NCBI RefSeq assembly: GCF_000295955.2
Contig: NZ_ALXE01000021.1
Coordinates: 186,001 to 250,000, forward strand
DNA: 64,000 nt
DNA from: Pantoea sp. A4
GTDB taxonomy: Bacteria; Pseudomonadota; Gammaproteobacteria; Enterobacterales; Enterobacteriaceae
Reading direction: 5' to 3'
The stretch's first letter is position 1. Every line of letters starts with the position of its first letter. Position numbers and translations under genes: made by a program. The notes beneath the pieces were generated by a model. The model ran no database searches and was not told the DNA's origin. It saw nothing but the letters and a program-made list of their open reading frames with translations. Shown here one piece after another: positions 18,784-27,581 of the stretch.

Positions 18784-19959
18784 TTACTTATTCTTTAATG
18801 TCGCAAAGGCATCAATAATGGCGTCAATATCTTGATCGCTGTGGGCCGCATTCACACTGCAACGCAGCAAAGTAATACCCGCTGGTGCAGCAGGCGGTAA
18901 CACCAGATTCACGTAAACGCCGTTAGCAATAAGATCGCGCCAGTAACGTAAGCCATCTTCTTTTGAGCCAATCATAACCGGCACCACCGGGCTGATACGT
19001 GGGCCTAATTCATAACCCAGTTTTGCCAGTCCGTGGTACAGACGCTCCGCGTTTTTCCACAGTTTTTCGCGCAGTTCAGGTTTTTTAGCCACGCTTTTCA
19101 GTGCCGAACGAACTGAAGCGATGATCGCAGGGGAGGGGGAAGCCGTGAAAATGTAAGGGCGACTGCTATAGCGTAACACCTCCATCTCCTTGTTCCCCAC
19201 GGCAAAGCCACCAATGGAGGCGAGGCTTTTACTGAACGTACCCAGAATAATATCCACATCCTGTTCTACGCCCAGTTCTTCCGCCAAACCGCGGCCATTT
19301 TTCCCCATAACGCCAAAAGAGTGGGCTTCATCAACCAGTAAATAGCCACCGAGACGACGTTTAATATCCACAATTTCTGCCAGTGGCGCGACATCGCCCA
19401 GCATGCTGTAGATACCTTCAACGATAATCAGCGCATCTTTAGCGCGTTCACCTAAGCGCACCATACGGCGTTCAAGGTCTTTGGCATCATTGTGACGGAA
19501 GCGAATGATCTCAGCACCGCCCAGGGCGCAGGCATCATAGATGCTGGCATGGCTGTCGGCATCAATCAGTACCACAGTCCCCGGCGTTGCCAGCGTGCTG
19601 ATCACACCAAGGTTGGCGGTGTAGCCGGTGGAGAAGACGATAGCGGTAGGGCGATCAAACAGCTCGGCAATTTCCTGTTCCAGGGCCAGGTGAGAACCAT
19701 AACTGCCGTTTGCCATGCGTGAACCGGTGGTGCCGGTTCCCTGTTCTGCCAGTGCCGCCTGACCTGCTGCAATCGCGGTGGCATCAAAAGTCAGACCTAA
19801 ATAGTTATTCGTGCCTGCAAGAATGATTTTTTGATCGCCAATCCGGCCTTCAGTTGCAGAGTAGATTTCATCAATGCAGGTGCCGAATGGATTCAAACCA
19901 GAGGTCTGGAACTGCTCACGTTCGCCCACCAGGCGGGCAAATTTATCATACAGACCCAT
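18784..19959 (-). CDS. Serine palmitoyltransferase-like PLP enzyme (alpha-oxoamine synthase)
   Basis: A 391-residue fold-type I PLP enzyme of the alpha-oxoamine synthase family. These condense an amino acid with an acyl thioester. The Schiff-base lysine is K244 (GTFSKS), the PLP-binding motif is DEAHSFG at 210-216, and the ring-stacking His is in DADSHAS at 137. DEAHS is typical of serine palmitoyltransferase; BioF and Kbl usually show DDAHG or DDSHA. It overlaps its ACP gene by 14 bp and is in the same operon as an acyl-AMP ligase and a reductase. The expected product is 3-ketosphinganine. The ATG at 19959 has GGAGAG upstream; a longer frame to 20016 has no support. A CqsA-like aminoketone synthase is an alternative. 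Confidence 0.85.
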   Translation of the reverse strand: MGLYDKFARLVGEREQFQTSGLNPFGTCIDEIYSATEGRIGDQKIILAGTNNYLGLTFDATAIAAGQAALAEQGTGTTGSRMANGSYGSHLALEQEIAELFDRPTAIVFSTGYTANLGVISTLATPGTVVLIDADSHASIYDACALGGAEIIRFRHNDAKDLERRMVRLGERAKDALIIVEGIYSMLGDVAPLAEIVDIKRRLGGYLLVDEAHSFGVMGKNGRGLAEELGVEQDVDIILGTFSKSLASIGGFAVGNKEMEVLRYSSRPYIFTASPSPAIIASVRSALKSVAKKPELREKLWKNAERLYHGLAKLGYELGPRISPVVPVMIGSKEDGLRYWRDLIANGVYVNLVLPPAAPAGITLLRCSVNAAHSDQDIDAIIDAFATLKNK

Positions 19960-20206
19960 GAGCGCTCTCCAGATGTGGCAACAAGGCAACCAGCAGTTGT
20001 TCTGGTGTTCTGACATCCAACAGGATATTGATCGGGATTGAGATATCGTACTGATCTTCCAGCATCATCAGCAGATCGAGCACCAGAATGGACTCAAGAC
20101 CAAGATCGTTAACCAGATCGCTATCAGGTTTCACCACGATCCCCGGTTGTACCTTACTTTGCAGGCACTCAAGGATATAACTCATTACATCGTCATGTTT
20201 TAACAT
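19946..20206 (-). CDS. Dedicated acyl carrier protein
   Basis: An 86-residue acidic helical carrier protein. The phosphopantetheine attachment serine is S39 in the DLGLES motif, at the expected start of helix II. The end of the gene overlaps the SPT-like gene by 14 bp, and an acyl-AMP ligase is encoded upstream in the same operon. It is therefore likely the acyl donor platform for the SPT-like enzyme, separate from AcpP of fatty acid synthesis. Caulobacter sphingolipid clusters have the same ACP-SPT pairing. Confidence 0.88.
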   Translation of the reverse strand: MLKHDDVMSYILECLQSKVQPGIVVKPDSDLVNDLGLESILVLDLLMMLEDQYDISIPINILLDVRTPEQLLVALLPHLESAHGSV

Positions 20207-20237
20207 AGGAACGGTGGCCTACCTTTATTCTCAATAT

Positions 20238-21152
20238 TTAAAACTGACCTTCACGCAGGGCGCGTTCCAGATCAATTTTTGGGGTCCAGTTAATGTGTTC
20301 GGATAAGCTTAGGTGACTTGCCGACCAGTCGGGATGTGTTAACTCCCGGATCTTGCTGTGCGTCAGCATCGGTTCTTTGCGGGCGAGGCGACTCAGGCCC
20401 ACGGAGATATCGGCTAACACCTTCAGGGCAGGCAGCGGGACGGTAATTAACCGCACCGGGCCGTTGCGTACCGAACAGCCAATTTGCTGCACGCGTTGCC
20501 AGCTATACCCAGTGGGAGCGGCATCGCAAAGTTCATACGTCTCACTGTGTGGGGCGGGTGCCAGCAGCCACTGGCTGACGGCTTCGGCGACATCCGTCAC
20601 ATGCACAAAAGTGAGCTGGGCTTCTGCTGCCCCCAGTTTTGGCAGCACACCACGCAGCAACCAGCTAAACAACGGTTTCAGCTCTTTATCGCCCGGCCCA
20701 TAAACGGCCGTGGGGCGAAAGATGCCCAGCGTCATGTTCCCGCGCATCGCCGCTAACTGCTGTTCGGCAGTGTGCTTCGACTTCGCGTACCACGAAAGTT
20801 CTGGGTGGCGAGCAGCCAGCGAAGACATGAACAGAAAGCGCTGACAGCACCCGCTTTTCAGCGCGGCCTGCATCAGGTTTTTACTGCCTTGCACATTGCA
20901 GTCGATAAAGGTGGCTTCTGTACGCCCGCGCACCTGTCCAGCGCAATGGACAACATAATCCGCTCCACTGACCAGGCGCTGGAGGCTTTGCTGATTTTCC
21001 AGTGATCCGCTGATCCAGGCCACTTTGCTGTCAGCCGATTTACTGACTGTCCGAGCCAGAGCCCGGACATGGAAACCGTGAGCAAGGAGATTCTGGACAA
21101 TATGTTTGCCAATAAAACCTGTTGCACCAGTGATCGCCACGGTTTTTGTCAT
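20238..21152 (-). CDS. NAD(P)-dependent epimerase/dehydratase family, candidate ceramide reductase (CerR-like)
   Basis: A 304-residue extended short-chain dehydrogenase. The dinucleotide-binding loop is GATGFIG at residues 9-15. The catalytic Y-x-x-x-K is Y122/K126 with serines at 110-111. FRPTAVYGPGD follows the active site as usual in epimerases. In Caulobacter an epimerase-annotated gene in this position encodes CerR, which reduces the 3-keto group of the sphingoid base or ceramide. This assignment is by context. It starts inside the acyl-AMP ligase stop (4-bp overlap) and lies 31 bp before the ACP gene. Confidence 0.8.
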   Translation of the reverse strand: MTKTVAITGATGFIGKHIVQNLLAHGFHVRALARTVSKSADSKVAWISGSLENQQSLQRLVSGADYVVHCAGQVRGRTEATFIDCNVQGSKNLMQAALKSGCCQRFLFMSSLAARHPELSWYAKSKHTAEQQLAAMRGNMTLGIFRPTAVYGPGDKELKPLFSWLLRGVLPKLGAAEAQLTFVHVTDVAEAVSQWLLAPAPHSETYELCDAAPTGYSWQRVQQIGCSVRNGPVRLITVPLPALKVLADISVGLSRLARKEPMLTHSKIRELTHPDWSASHLSLSEHINWTPKIDLERALREGQF

Positions 21153-22900
21153 TGCACGGCACCTGCAATTTCCAGGCCTAAGGTCGGCAAGGCGGCCAGA
21201 TAGCGCTTCTTCGCTTCCGCACGCGCGGGTTTACCGGATGAGGTACGCGGAATACTGTGTGGTGGCAGCAGGTTAATGTGCGTCGAGACGCCGAATTCAC
21301 TCTGGATGCGTGCGCTTAAGGAGTGAATGATTTGCGCACGTCGCTCTTCAGAAGTGACACGACACTGAATCTGCAAAATGATATTTGCGCCTTCATCCTG
21401 CTCATCAGTCACAAAGGCGATCGCATCACCCGAACGAATTTCAGGTTCAGACTCTGCGACATATTCAATGTCTTGCGGCCAGATATTACGGCCACGAATG
21501 ATGATCAAATCTTTTTTACGTCCGGTGACGTACAGATTACCGTCCAGCAGATAGCCGAGATCCCCGGTGTCCATCCAACCGGTTGCAGCAATCTGATTCT
21601 GCGACGCGCTGTCGCGGAAATAGCCGCTCATCAGGCTCGGGCCAGAAATAAAGATATGTCCTACCCGGCGTTCGGCAACCGCTGCGCCCGCGTCATTGCG
21701 AATTTCGATGCCATGTCCCGGCAAGGCTTTACCACAATTCACGAAAGCGGAGGTAAAGCGGGTATTTTTGCCTGGCTCAACCGCCCGGCCATGGTATTCC
21801 AGTTCATCCCGGTCAACCATATTGACAGACGTTGCCGATTCACCATCAAAAAAGCTGACAGCCAGCGTGTTTTCCGCCAGCCCATAGCAAGGCATAAAGG
21901 CCCGACTATCGAAATTGACGGTAGAGAAATGCTCGCCAAATTGCTGTAGCAACGCCGGGGGAATAGGCTCTGCGCCTAATCCGGCGACGCGCCAACCAGA
22001 AAGATCCAATTCCGCCAGCTCTTTTTCATTGCTGCGTCGCAGGCAGAGTTCATAACCAAATGGCGGGGCCACAGAGACCGTGCCGCCATTCTTGCTGATT
22101 AATTTCAGCCATTGCATTGGGCGCATGGCGAAATCTTGCGTGCGTAAGTAATCCACCGATAACTGTGTGGCTACCGGTGTTAACAGGAATCCAACCAGCC
22201 CCATATCATGATAAAACGGCAGCCAGGAGACACAACGATCGCCGGCACGCAGTTTAATACCATCGTGGCTGATAACCTGCAGGTTAGACATGACTGAACG
22301 CTGGGTAATAATAACGCCACGGGGAAAACGCGTACTGCCCGAAGTGTATTGCAGATAGGCAATGTCATCCGGTGCGGGTAGCGTCAAGGCGATATCTTTC
22401 TGCGGCAGGGCATTAAACTCTTCATTACTGAGAATCTGCGGCGGTGGTGCATCAACAACGGCTGATTTGATCAACGGCACCCATTCGTCACCGCTAATAA
22501 TCACCGCCGGGCTACAGCTGCTAATAAGCCCCTGCAACTTAGTGATGTAAGATGCACGCTGCCCCACGCCCATTGGAATAGCTAAAGGCACAGCGACTAA
22601 GCCCGCATACTGGCAGGCAAAGAAGGCCTCGACAAATCCGACACTGGTTTCCGCGATCAGTGCAACGCGATCGCCCCGGTTTAAGTTCAGCGTTAACAGC
22701 CGTTGTGCACCTGCGATTGCCCGCTGTTGCAGCGTGCGGTAATCCAGAGACGCAATCAGTTGGTTACGACGATCGTAAAAATTCATCCCGGTGCTTCCCT
22801 GAGCAGCATAGTCCAGCGCTTCCACCAGTGAGGGGAAGTCTGCATAGCGCATAGGAAGAGAATGAGTGGACATTGTTTCAGACATAGACAAATTAGCCAT
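21149..22900 (-). CDS. Fatty acyl-AMP ligase / acyl-ACP synthetase
   Basis: A 583-residue member of the ANL adenylating superfamily, of the FAAL/long-chain acyl-ACP ligase type. The P-loop-like motif YTSGSTRFPRG is near residues 186-196. The SWLPFYHDMGL motif follows, then CYGLAEN in the acyl pocket, the hinge region GRKKDLIIIRGRNIWP near 468-483, and a catalytic lysine in SSGKPAR near 560. It should activate a free fatty acid with ATP and load it on the adjacent ACP. First gene of a four-gene operon (ligase-reductase-ACP-SPT). The first ATG is used, but no Shine-Dalgarno is visible and internal Mets at 6, 10 and 17 are possible. Confidence 0.85.
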   Translation of the reverse strand: MANLSMSETMSTHSLPMRYADFPSLVEALDYAAQGSTGMNFYDRRNQLIASLDYRTLQQRAIAGAQRLLTLNLNRGDRVALIAETSVGFVEAFFACQYAGLVAVPLAIPMGVGQRASYITKLQGLISSCSPAVIISGDEWVPLIKSAVVDAPPPQILSNEEFNALPQKDIALTLPAPDDIAYLQYTSGSTRFPRGVIITQRSVMSNLQVISHDGIKLRAGDRCVSWLPFYHDMGLVGFLLTPVATQLSVDYLRTQDFAMRPMQWLKLISKNGGTVSVAPPFGYELCLRRSNEKELAELDLSGWRVAGLGAEPIPPALLQQFGEHFSTVNFDSRAFMPCYGLAENTLAVSFFDGESATSVNMVDRDELEYHGRAVEPGKNTRFTSAFVNCGKALPGHGIEIRNDAGAAVAERRVGHIFISGPSLMSGYFRDSASQNQIAATGWMDTGDLGYLLDGNLYVTGRKKDLIIIRGRNIWPQDIEYVAESEPEIRSGDAIAFVTDEQDEGANIILQIQCRVTSEERRAQIIHSLSARIQSEFGVSTHINLLPPHSIPRTSSGKPARAEAKKRYLAALPTLGLEIAGAVQ

Positions 22901-23621
22901 AGATTCAAGTCACAGAAATCCTGTCAACTTTCACGAAAGCTGACTATTTCAATGTGAGTCAGTTTTAGAAAAATTTTTTTCAGTCACATCAACGTTGCCT
23001 GGAATTTAATCCCGTCTTGTGCAGGAGATAAGGCATCCGGGCCTGGCTGATTAACAGAATCGATTGCAACTCTGAGCATAAACCCATTTACGGATAGAAT
23101 GACTTTAGGTTCAGTAAGCTATTTATTTTCAGCACAGGATAGCGATTCGGTAAGTTGGTACTTACCAAAAATACGCATTGTGACGTTGCCTGCTGCTTTA
23201 TTGTTTTATTCTTTTCGGGGTTTTTCCTACCTCAACACATCCTAAACAGAATACCCTCAGATTCCCATAAGTAAACGGTTCATTAGGGCTATGGCTGATT
23301 TTGAGCATCATATGATAAAAATATTACAGTGTGCGCCTGTTTGTGAATGTGACGGGGCTTATAATTTCCTCACAAAAAAAGCACAAAATCATAAAAGCAT
23401 GTTTTGATAAACGAAAACAGGCTGACTTCTGCCAATAATATCGGTTAAGTGAAAAGAGTCAGGTGTTCCGTTTTAATCAGAAGTCGCGAAGTGACCTGCT
23501 GTGCATGCATTACTGCCATTTTTATCTCCTAATGCCATATAAGGTATAAGTTTCGGCTGCCTCGAAAAGCAAGGCTTTTCCGAATCGCCTGTTTATACTT
23601 TTTTACAATTCAAGGTTTTCT
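22901..23621. promoter_or_regulatory. 720-bp AT-rich divergent regulatory region
   Basis: This long gap separates the acyl-AMP ligase operon (minus) from the GNAT-like gene (plus). No supportable gene was seen; a 39-codon frame at 23291-23407 lacks a ribosome-binding site. It contains an 18-bp perfect dyad (23149-23166) and a short hairpin (23563-23582, GAAAAGC/GCTTTTC) before the plus-strand gene. The length suggests complex control of the two divergent units. Confidence 0.5.
23149..23166. promoter_or_regulatory. 18-bp perfect dyad, possible operator
   Basis: Arms GGTAAGT and ACTTACC flank TGGT. It is near the middle of the divergent region between the acyl-AMP ligase and GNAT-like genes. 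No T-run follows. Confidence 0.4.
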
Positions 23622-24752
23622 ATGATTCGCATTGAGAAAGTTCAGGATAAAAGTGAGCTTAAAGAGTTCATCAATTTCCCTTCGACACTATACCCAAATG
23701 ACCCTAACTGGATTGAGCCACTGTACCTGGAGCGCGAAGAACATTTATCTAAAAAAAATCCGGGAACTGAACATATTGTCTGGCAGGCATGGGTAGCAAA
23801 AAAAGGGAATACTGTCGTAGGTAGAATTACTGCACAAATAGATTCCCTGCACCGCGAACTCTACGGCAATGATACCGGTCACTTCGGCATGATTGATGCC
23901 ATTGACGATCCTGAGGTGTTTAACGCCTTATTTACCGCGGCACAAACGTGGTTAAAAGAGCAGGGTGCCACCAAAATTACCGGGCCTTTTAGCCTGAATA
24001 TTAATCAGGAAAGTGGTCTGCTGATTGATGGATTTGATACACCGCCCTCTGCGCTGATGACCCACGGCAAACCTTATTATGGCGCGCAGGTTGAAAACCA
24101 GGGATATACCAAAGGCATTGATCTGATTGCCTACTGGATGAAACGTACCGATCTGCATTTTTCCAGCGCGCTGACGAAGTTGATGGATAAGGTGCGCCAG
24201 AAAGTCACTATTCGCTGTATTGACCGGAAAAAGTTCAGTGAAGAGATGCAGGTATTACGCGAAATCTTCAACTCTGGCTGGCAGGATAACTGGGGGTTCG
24301 TCCCCTTCACGGAACACGAATTTGCCACCATGGGCGATCAGCTTAAGTTCCTGGTGCCGGACGATATGATCTATATCGCCGAAGTGGATTCTGTACCCTG
24401 CGCCTTTATCGTCGGTTTGCCAAACATTAATGAAGCAATTGAAGGTTTAGACGGGCGTTTGCTGCCGTTTGGCTGGGCGAAGCTGCTGTGGCGTTTGAAG
24501 GTCAGCGGCGTGCGTACCGCCAGGGTGCCGCTGATGGGGGTAGTGAAAGAGTACCAGTTCAGCCGCATCGGGCCGATTATTGCGTTGTTATTGATTGAAG
24601 CACTGCGTGAACCGTTTGCGAAACGCAATATTGATGCCTTAGAGATGTCATGGATCCTGGAATCCAACACCGGTATGCGCACCATTCTGGAAAAAATCGG
24701 TGCTGAGCCTTATAAGCGCTACCGTTTATATGAAAAAAATCTAGAAGAATAA
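23622..24752 (+). CDS. GNAT-like acyltransferase, candidate bacterial ceramide synthase (bCerS-like)
   Basis: A 376-residue soluble protein with an N-terminal block FINFPSTLYPNDPNWIEPLYLERE, typical of a large GNAT-type acyltransferase family seen in Bacteroidetes and Proteobacteria. A GNAT core is indicated by VGRITAQID near residue 70 and the C-terminal half (EMSWILESNTGMRTILEKIGAEPYKRYRLY), which matches GNAT proteins such as YghO. In Caulobacter a GNAT-family protein in the sphingolipid locus is the ceramide synthase bCerS, which N-acylates the sphingoid base. That role is inferred from context. AAGG lies 7 nt before the ATG. Divergent from the SPT operon. Confidence 0.75.
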   Translation: MIRIEKVQDKSELKEFINFPSTLYPNDPNWIEPLYLEREEHLSKKNPGTEHIVWQAWVAKKGNTVVGRITAQIDSLHRELYGNDTGHFGMIDAIDDPEVFNALFTAAQTWLKEQGATKITGPFSLNINQESGLLIDGFDTPPSALMTHGKPYYGAQVENQGYTKGIDLIAYWMKRTDLHFSSALTKLMDKVRQKVTIRCIDRKKFSEEMQVLREIFNSGWQDNWGFVPFTEHEFATMGDQLKFLVPDDMIYIAEVDSVPCAFIVGLPNINEAIEGLDGRLLPFGWAKLLWRLKVSGVRTARVPLMGVVKEYQFSRIGPIIALLLIEALREPFAKRNIDALEMSWILESNTGMRTILEKIGAEPYKRYRLYEKNLEE

Positions 24753-24781
24753 GGCAGCGATAAACCATCAATAGACAGAGA

Positions 24782-24811
24782 AGGGTTGCGGCATCAGCTC
24801 AGCCCTTTTTT
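24782..24811 (+). terminator. Terminator after the GNAT-like gene
   Basis: A 6-bp core stem (GGGTTG and CAGCCC, one wobble) extended by flanking A-T pairs is followed by six T. It lies just before the DgkA-like gene, which may therefore need its own promoter or read-through. Confidence 0.6.
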
Positions 24812-24838
24812 ATTATGAGCAGGGTAGAAAGAGCCACA

Positions 24839-25201
24839 ATGAACGCGCAAAACAAAGAGAAAGGATTCAACCGTTTTACCCACAGTATCCGTAATTCCTG
24901 GGCAGGCCTGGTGGATGCCGTACAAACCGAAGATGCATTCCAGCAACTGCTGCTGGCGATGTCTGCGCTGTTAGTGGTTGCGCTGGCGGTGGATGTCACC
25001 AAAATTGAGCGGATCATTCTGGTCGCCAGCTGCTTTTTCTTACTGGTGGTGGAGCTGCTGAATACCGCGATTGAGAGCGTGGTCGATCGTATCTCGCTGG
25101 AGATCCATCCGCTGTCTAAACGTGCAAAAGATATCGGCGGTGCCGCACAGTTAGTCGCCATCGTTATGGTGATTATTATCTGGTTTATGGTGCTGATTTA
25201 A
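24839..25201 (+). CDS. Divergent DgkA-family integral membrane kinase
   Basis: A 120-residue prokaryotic diacylglycerol kinase family protein with three membrane helices. Active-site residues align with E. coli DgkA: E31, E72, N75 and E79 (ELLNTAIESVVDR), and KRAKDIGGAA matches the conserved cytoplasmic helix. Identity to E. coli DgkA is only moderate, and canonical dgkA sits by plsB/lexA, so this may be a second copy. E. coli DgkA can phosphorylate ceramide in vitro, which makes ceramide a reasonable substrate in this context (inference). The start is ATG 24839 with AAAGAG upstream; an in-frame ATG at 24815 lies inside the preceding terminator. Confidence 0.85.
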   Translation: MNAQNKEKGFNRFTHSIRNSWAGLVDAVQTEDAFQQLLLAMSALLVVALAVDVTKIERIILVASCFFLLVVELLNTAIESVVDRISLEIHPLSKRAKDIGGAAQLVAIVMVIIIWFMVLI

Positions 25202-25415
25202 AGCCACCCACTCGCATGGGCAGCCGGTGTTGACGGCCAGCCCGCTTTTCCTGTGATCCGCATACACCTGCTGTCAACAAGGTTGTTTTTGCGTCGCTGC
25301 TTTGCTCTAATCGTCCGTTGATATTTGATTGATTCGACTACAATTAGAAAGCACTAAGCGCGCCGGTAAGAGTGTCAGCGCGTAACACTGAGTGAATAAT
25401 GTGAGAGCTGAAAAC

Positions 25416-26051
25416 ATGAAAGAGATCGTCAACGGGTTTCTGAGTTTCCAACAGAATGTTTTTCCTGAAAGAAAGGATCTTTTTAAAAGCCTGGCGTCTA
25501 ACCAGACTCCAAAAGCCCTGTTCATCTCCTGTTCTGATAGCCGTCTGGTGCCAGAACTGGTAACCCAACAGGAGCCGGGACAACTGTTCGTCATTCGTAA
25601 TGCCGGCAATATCGTCCCACCATTTGGTCCAGAGCCAGGGGGTGTTTCAGCCACTATCGAGTATGCGGTGGTTGCTTTGGGGGTGTCTGAGATCATTATC
25701 TGTGGCCACTCAAACTGTGGTGCCATGAACGCAATTGCGTCCTGTGCCTGCCTTGACCATATGCCAGCGGTTGATCACTGGTTGCACTATGCCAACGCAG
25801 CGAAAGCGGTGGTGGAAGAGCGTAACTATGATTCAGCAGAAGTTAAGCTGACAGAAATGGTGAAAGAGAACGTTATCGCTCAGCTCAACAATATCAAAAC
25901 ACATCCATCAGTTTCCGTTGCACTGCGTAAAGGCAAGCTGCGTCTGCACGGGTGGGTTTATGATATTGAAAGCGGCGAGATCAAAGCACTGGCCCCAGGT
26001 GGACAAGATTTCGTTTCTCTGTCAGAAAATCCAGACACCTGTTACGAGTAA
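25416..26051 (+). CDS. Beta-class carbonic anhydrase (CynT-like)
   Basis: A 211-residue enzyme that interconverts carbon dioxide and bicarbonate in the cytoplasm. Zinc ligands are C39 (CSDSR), H98 and C101 (CGHSNC), with D41 and R43 as the catalytic dyad. It resembles E. coli CynT (219 aa) more than Can, for example [20 protein letters not shown] and DHMPAV.HWL. No cyanase (cynS) or cynR is adjacent, so cyanate metabolism is not implied. The start MKEIVNGF at 25416 corresponds to CynT and has GAGAG upstream; a GTG at 25392 is less likely. Confidence 0.9.
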   Translation: MKEIVNGFLSFQQNVFPERKDLFKSLASNQTPKALFISCSDSRLVPELVTQQEPGQLFVIRNAGNIVPPFGPEPGGVSATIEYAVVALGVSEIIICGHSNCGAMNAIASCACLDHMPAVDHWLHYANAAKAVVEERNYDSAEVKLTEMVKENVIAQLNNIKTHPSVSVALRKGKLRLHGWVYDIESGEIKALAPGGQDFVSLSENPDTCYE

Positions 26052-26060
26052 GAGATGAAA

Positions 26061-26094
26061 GCGGCTGCCGTGTTTGCACGGTAGCCGCCTTGTT
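26061..26094. terminator. Terminator between carbonic anhydrase and oprB
   Basis: Arms of 12 bases (GCGGCTGCCGTG and CACGGTAGCCGC, one G-T wobble) with a 4-nt loop are followed by TTGTTTT. It lies between converging genes. Confidence 0.75.
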
Positions 26095-27384
26095 TTAGAA
26101 CTTAACTTTGACCTGCACACCTGCAACCCAGGTGTCTTTGATATCTTTGTTGTAGAACGCGCCGGGTTCTTTGATGTATTGCACGCTTGGGCGTACAGAC
26201 AACCACGGTGTCGCCTGGAGGGTATAGGTCATTTCAACCAGTTGTTCACCAATATCCAGTCCACCCACCAGATCAGCATCCGCCAATTCGCCTTTCGCAC
26301 GCAGACTTTCAACGGCATTTTCACGACTGTGCGAGTTATACACCGCACGGCCATAGCCAATCGCAATCGCATCGTTTGGACGCGCAGCGAATGGTCCGTT
26401 CAGGACGAAGCCTGCTGAGTACCAGTGGCTGAAGGTCGATGTCGCTTTGTCGGTGGTCGTTGCCTGGCCGAAGATATGCAGGTTCTGGCTGCGCAATGCG
26501 TCCGACTGCCAGATCGTCTGGTCTGCTAACAGATAAGCACCCCAGCGGTTGTTGGAGCGACGATTCGGTTGATCGATACGCGCAACGTTCGAGCTATCAA
26601 AGTAGTAGCCCAGCTTGTACTGACCTGGCAGCTCGCTGTGGAAGTTATAGATCAGCTCAACCGGCACGATATAGCCAGTCGTCCCCGGTGCAAACGGCTT
26701 CCAGGCACGAGAAGATTCGCTGTTTTGCTGCGGGTTAACGTTGAACACCGCAGTTTGCAGCGCCCAGCTGTCGTTAAAGGTGTACTTCAGCTCACCGCCG
26801 AGATGCGCGTTCGGGTAGTTACCCCAGCCGCTGCCACCTGACATTGAAAGTGGGTGTGCACAGAAACCGGCGTTCATGAAGTTGGTCAGGATCGACAAAC
26901 CGCCGAAATCATTACCCATCGCCAGCAGGCCCAGTTTGTACTGAAGCTGTGGCGTGAACAGCGTATTGGTGTAGCTGAATTCGCTCAGACGGGTATATTC
27001 ACCGCCATACACTTCCTGGATTGGCAGGCGGTTACCCACCAGATCGCCCGAGGTGCTACGGCCGCGACGGTCATTGATGGTCAGTTGGATAGTACCGGCA
27101 TTCTCGGCATCCAGCAGACGGTTCAGATCAAAAGTCGCACCCAAACGGATCTGCTGCGCATAACGCGTACCGTAGGACTGGCCGCCGTTAAGGATGCCCG
27201 CGGTTTCAGAAACGTAGTCGCCGGTCAGGGTTACGCCGCTTTTCACGAGGTCGCTACGCGCGCCGCCCCAGTCACCTGTCAGGCTATCCTGCGTGAAGAA
27301 ATCTGTTGCTTGTGCAGCGGGAACTGCAAGTGCACACAGCAGTGCTACAGTCAGGTGTTTGATTTTAAAAGAACTTGTTTTCAT
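26095..27384 (-). CDS. OprB-family carbohydrate porin
   Basis: A 429-residue outer-membrane beta-barrel of the OprB carbohydrate-selective porin family. The signal peptide is residues 1-26 (ending PAAQA). The mature start DFFTQDSLTGDWGGARSDL is the family hallmark, and the protein ends in KVKF, a typical outer-membrane terminal Phe. It likely passes glucose or other monosaccharides into the periplasm. It is divergent from yliI, which encodes a periplasmic PQQ-dependent sugar dehydrogenase, so both may serve periplasmic aldose oxidation. Start MKTSSF at 27384 is chosen to give a normal signal peptide; the ATG at 27393 is also possible. Confidence 0.9.
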   Translation of the reverse strand: MKTSSFKIKHLTVALLCALAVPAAQATDFFTQDSLTGDWGGARSDLVKSGVTLTGDYVSETAGILNGGQSYGTRYAQQIRLGATFDLNRLLDAENAGTIQLTINDRRGRSTSGDLVGNRLPIQEVYGGEYTRLSEFSYTNTLFTPQLQYKLGLLAMGNDFGGLSILTNFMNAGFCAHPLSMSGGSGWGNYPNAHLGGELKYTFNDSWALQTAVFNVNPQQNSESSRAWKPFAPGTTGYIVPVELIYNFHSELPGQYKLGYYFDSSNVARIDQPNRRSNNRWGAYLLADQTIWQSDALRSQNLHIFGQATTTDKATSTFSHWYSAGFVLNGPFAARPNDAIAIGYGRAVYNSHSRENAVESLRAKGELADADLVGGLDIGEQLVEMTYTLQATPWLSVRPSVQYIKEPGAFYNKDIKDTWVAGVQVKVKF

Positions 27385-27419
27385 CGTATACATTGTAAAA
27401 AGTGAATATGCCCTGTTAT

Positions 27420-27475
27420 TGTACCGTTTGGTACATGTTAAATCGTCCAACATCTGACATTTCTTTACGGTACAA
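27420..27475. promoter_or_regulatory. Inverted repeat plus extra half-site between oprB and yliI
   Basis: A perfect dyad TGTACC-GTTT-GGTACA is at 27420-27435, 36 bp upstream of the oprB start. GGTACA occurs again at about 27469-27474. This could be a regulator site for the divergent pair; no regulator is encoded nearby. Confidence 0.4.
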
Positions 27476-27581
27476 GTGTTTCTTAATATTTCAGTGCGTA
27501 TCGTAAGTTTAGTTAAAGCTTCATACGCGTGCGCTATCAGCAGCTATTTTTATTAGCTCACCCTGCTTTTATGGAGCGCTG

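Noticed and set aside
18784..19959. SPT-like gene as bioF or kbl
   Set aside because: The DEAHS motif, an overlapping dedicated ACP gene and the absence of bio or tdh neighbours favour an SPT-type role. A CqsA-like role remains possible.
23291..23407. A 39-codon frame in the divergent region before the GNAT-like gene
   Set aside because: No Shine-Dalgarno, and its codon content follows the local AT-rich background.
25416..26051. Part of a cyanate (cyn) operon
   Set aside because: Only the CynT-like carbonic anhydrase is present; no cyanase or CynR is adjacent.
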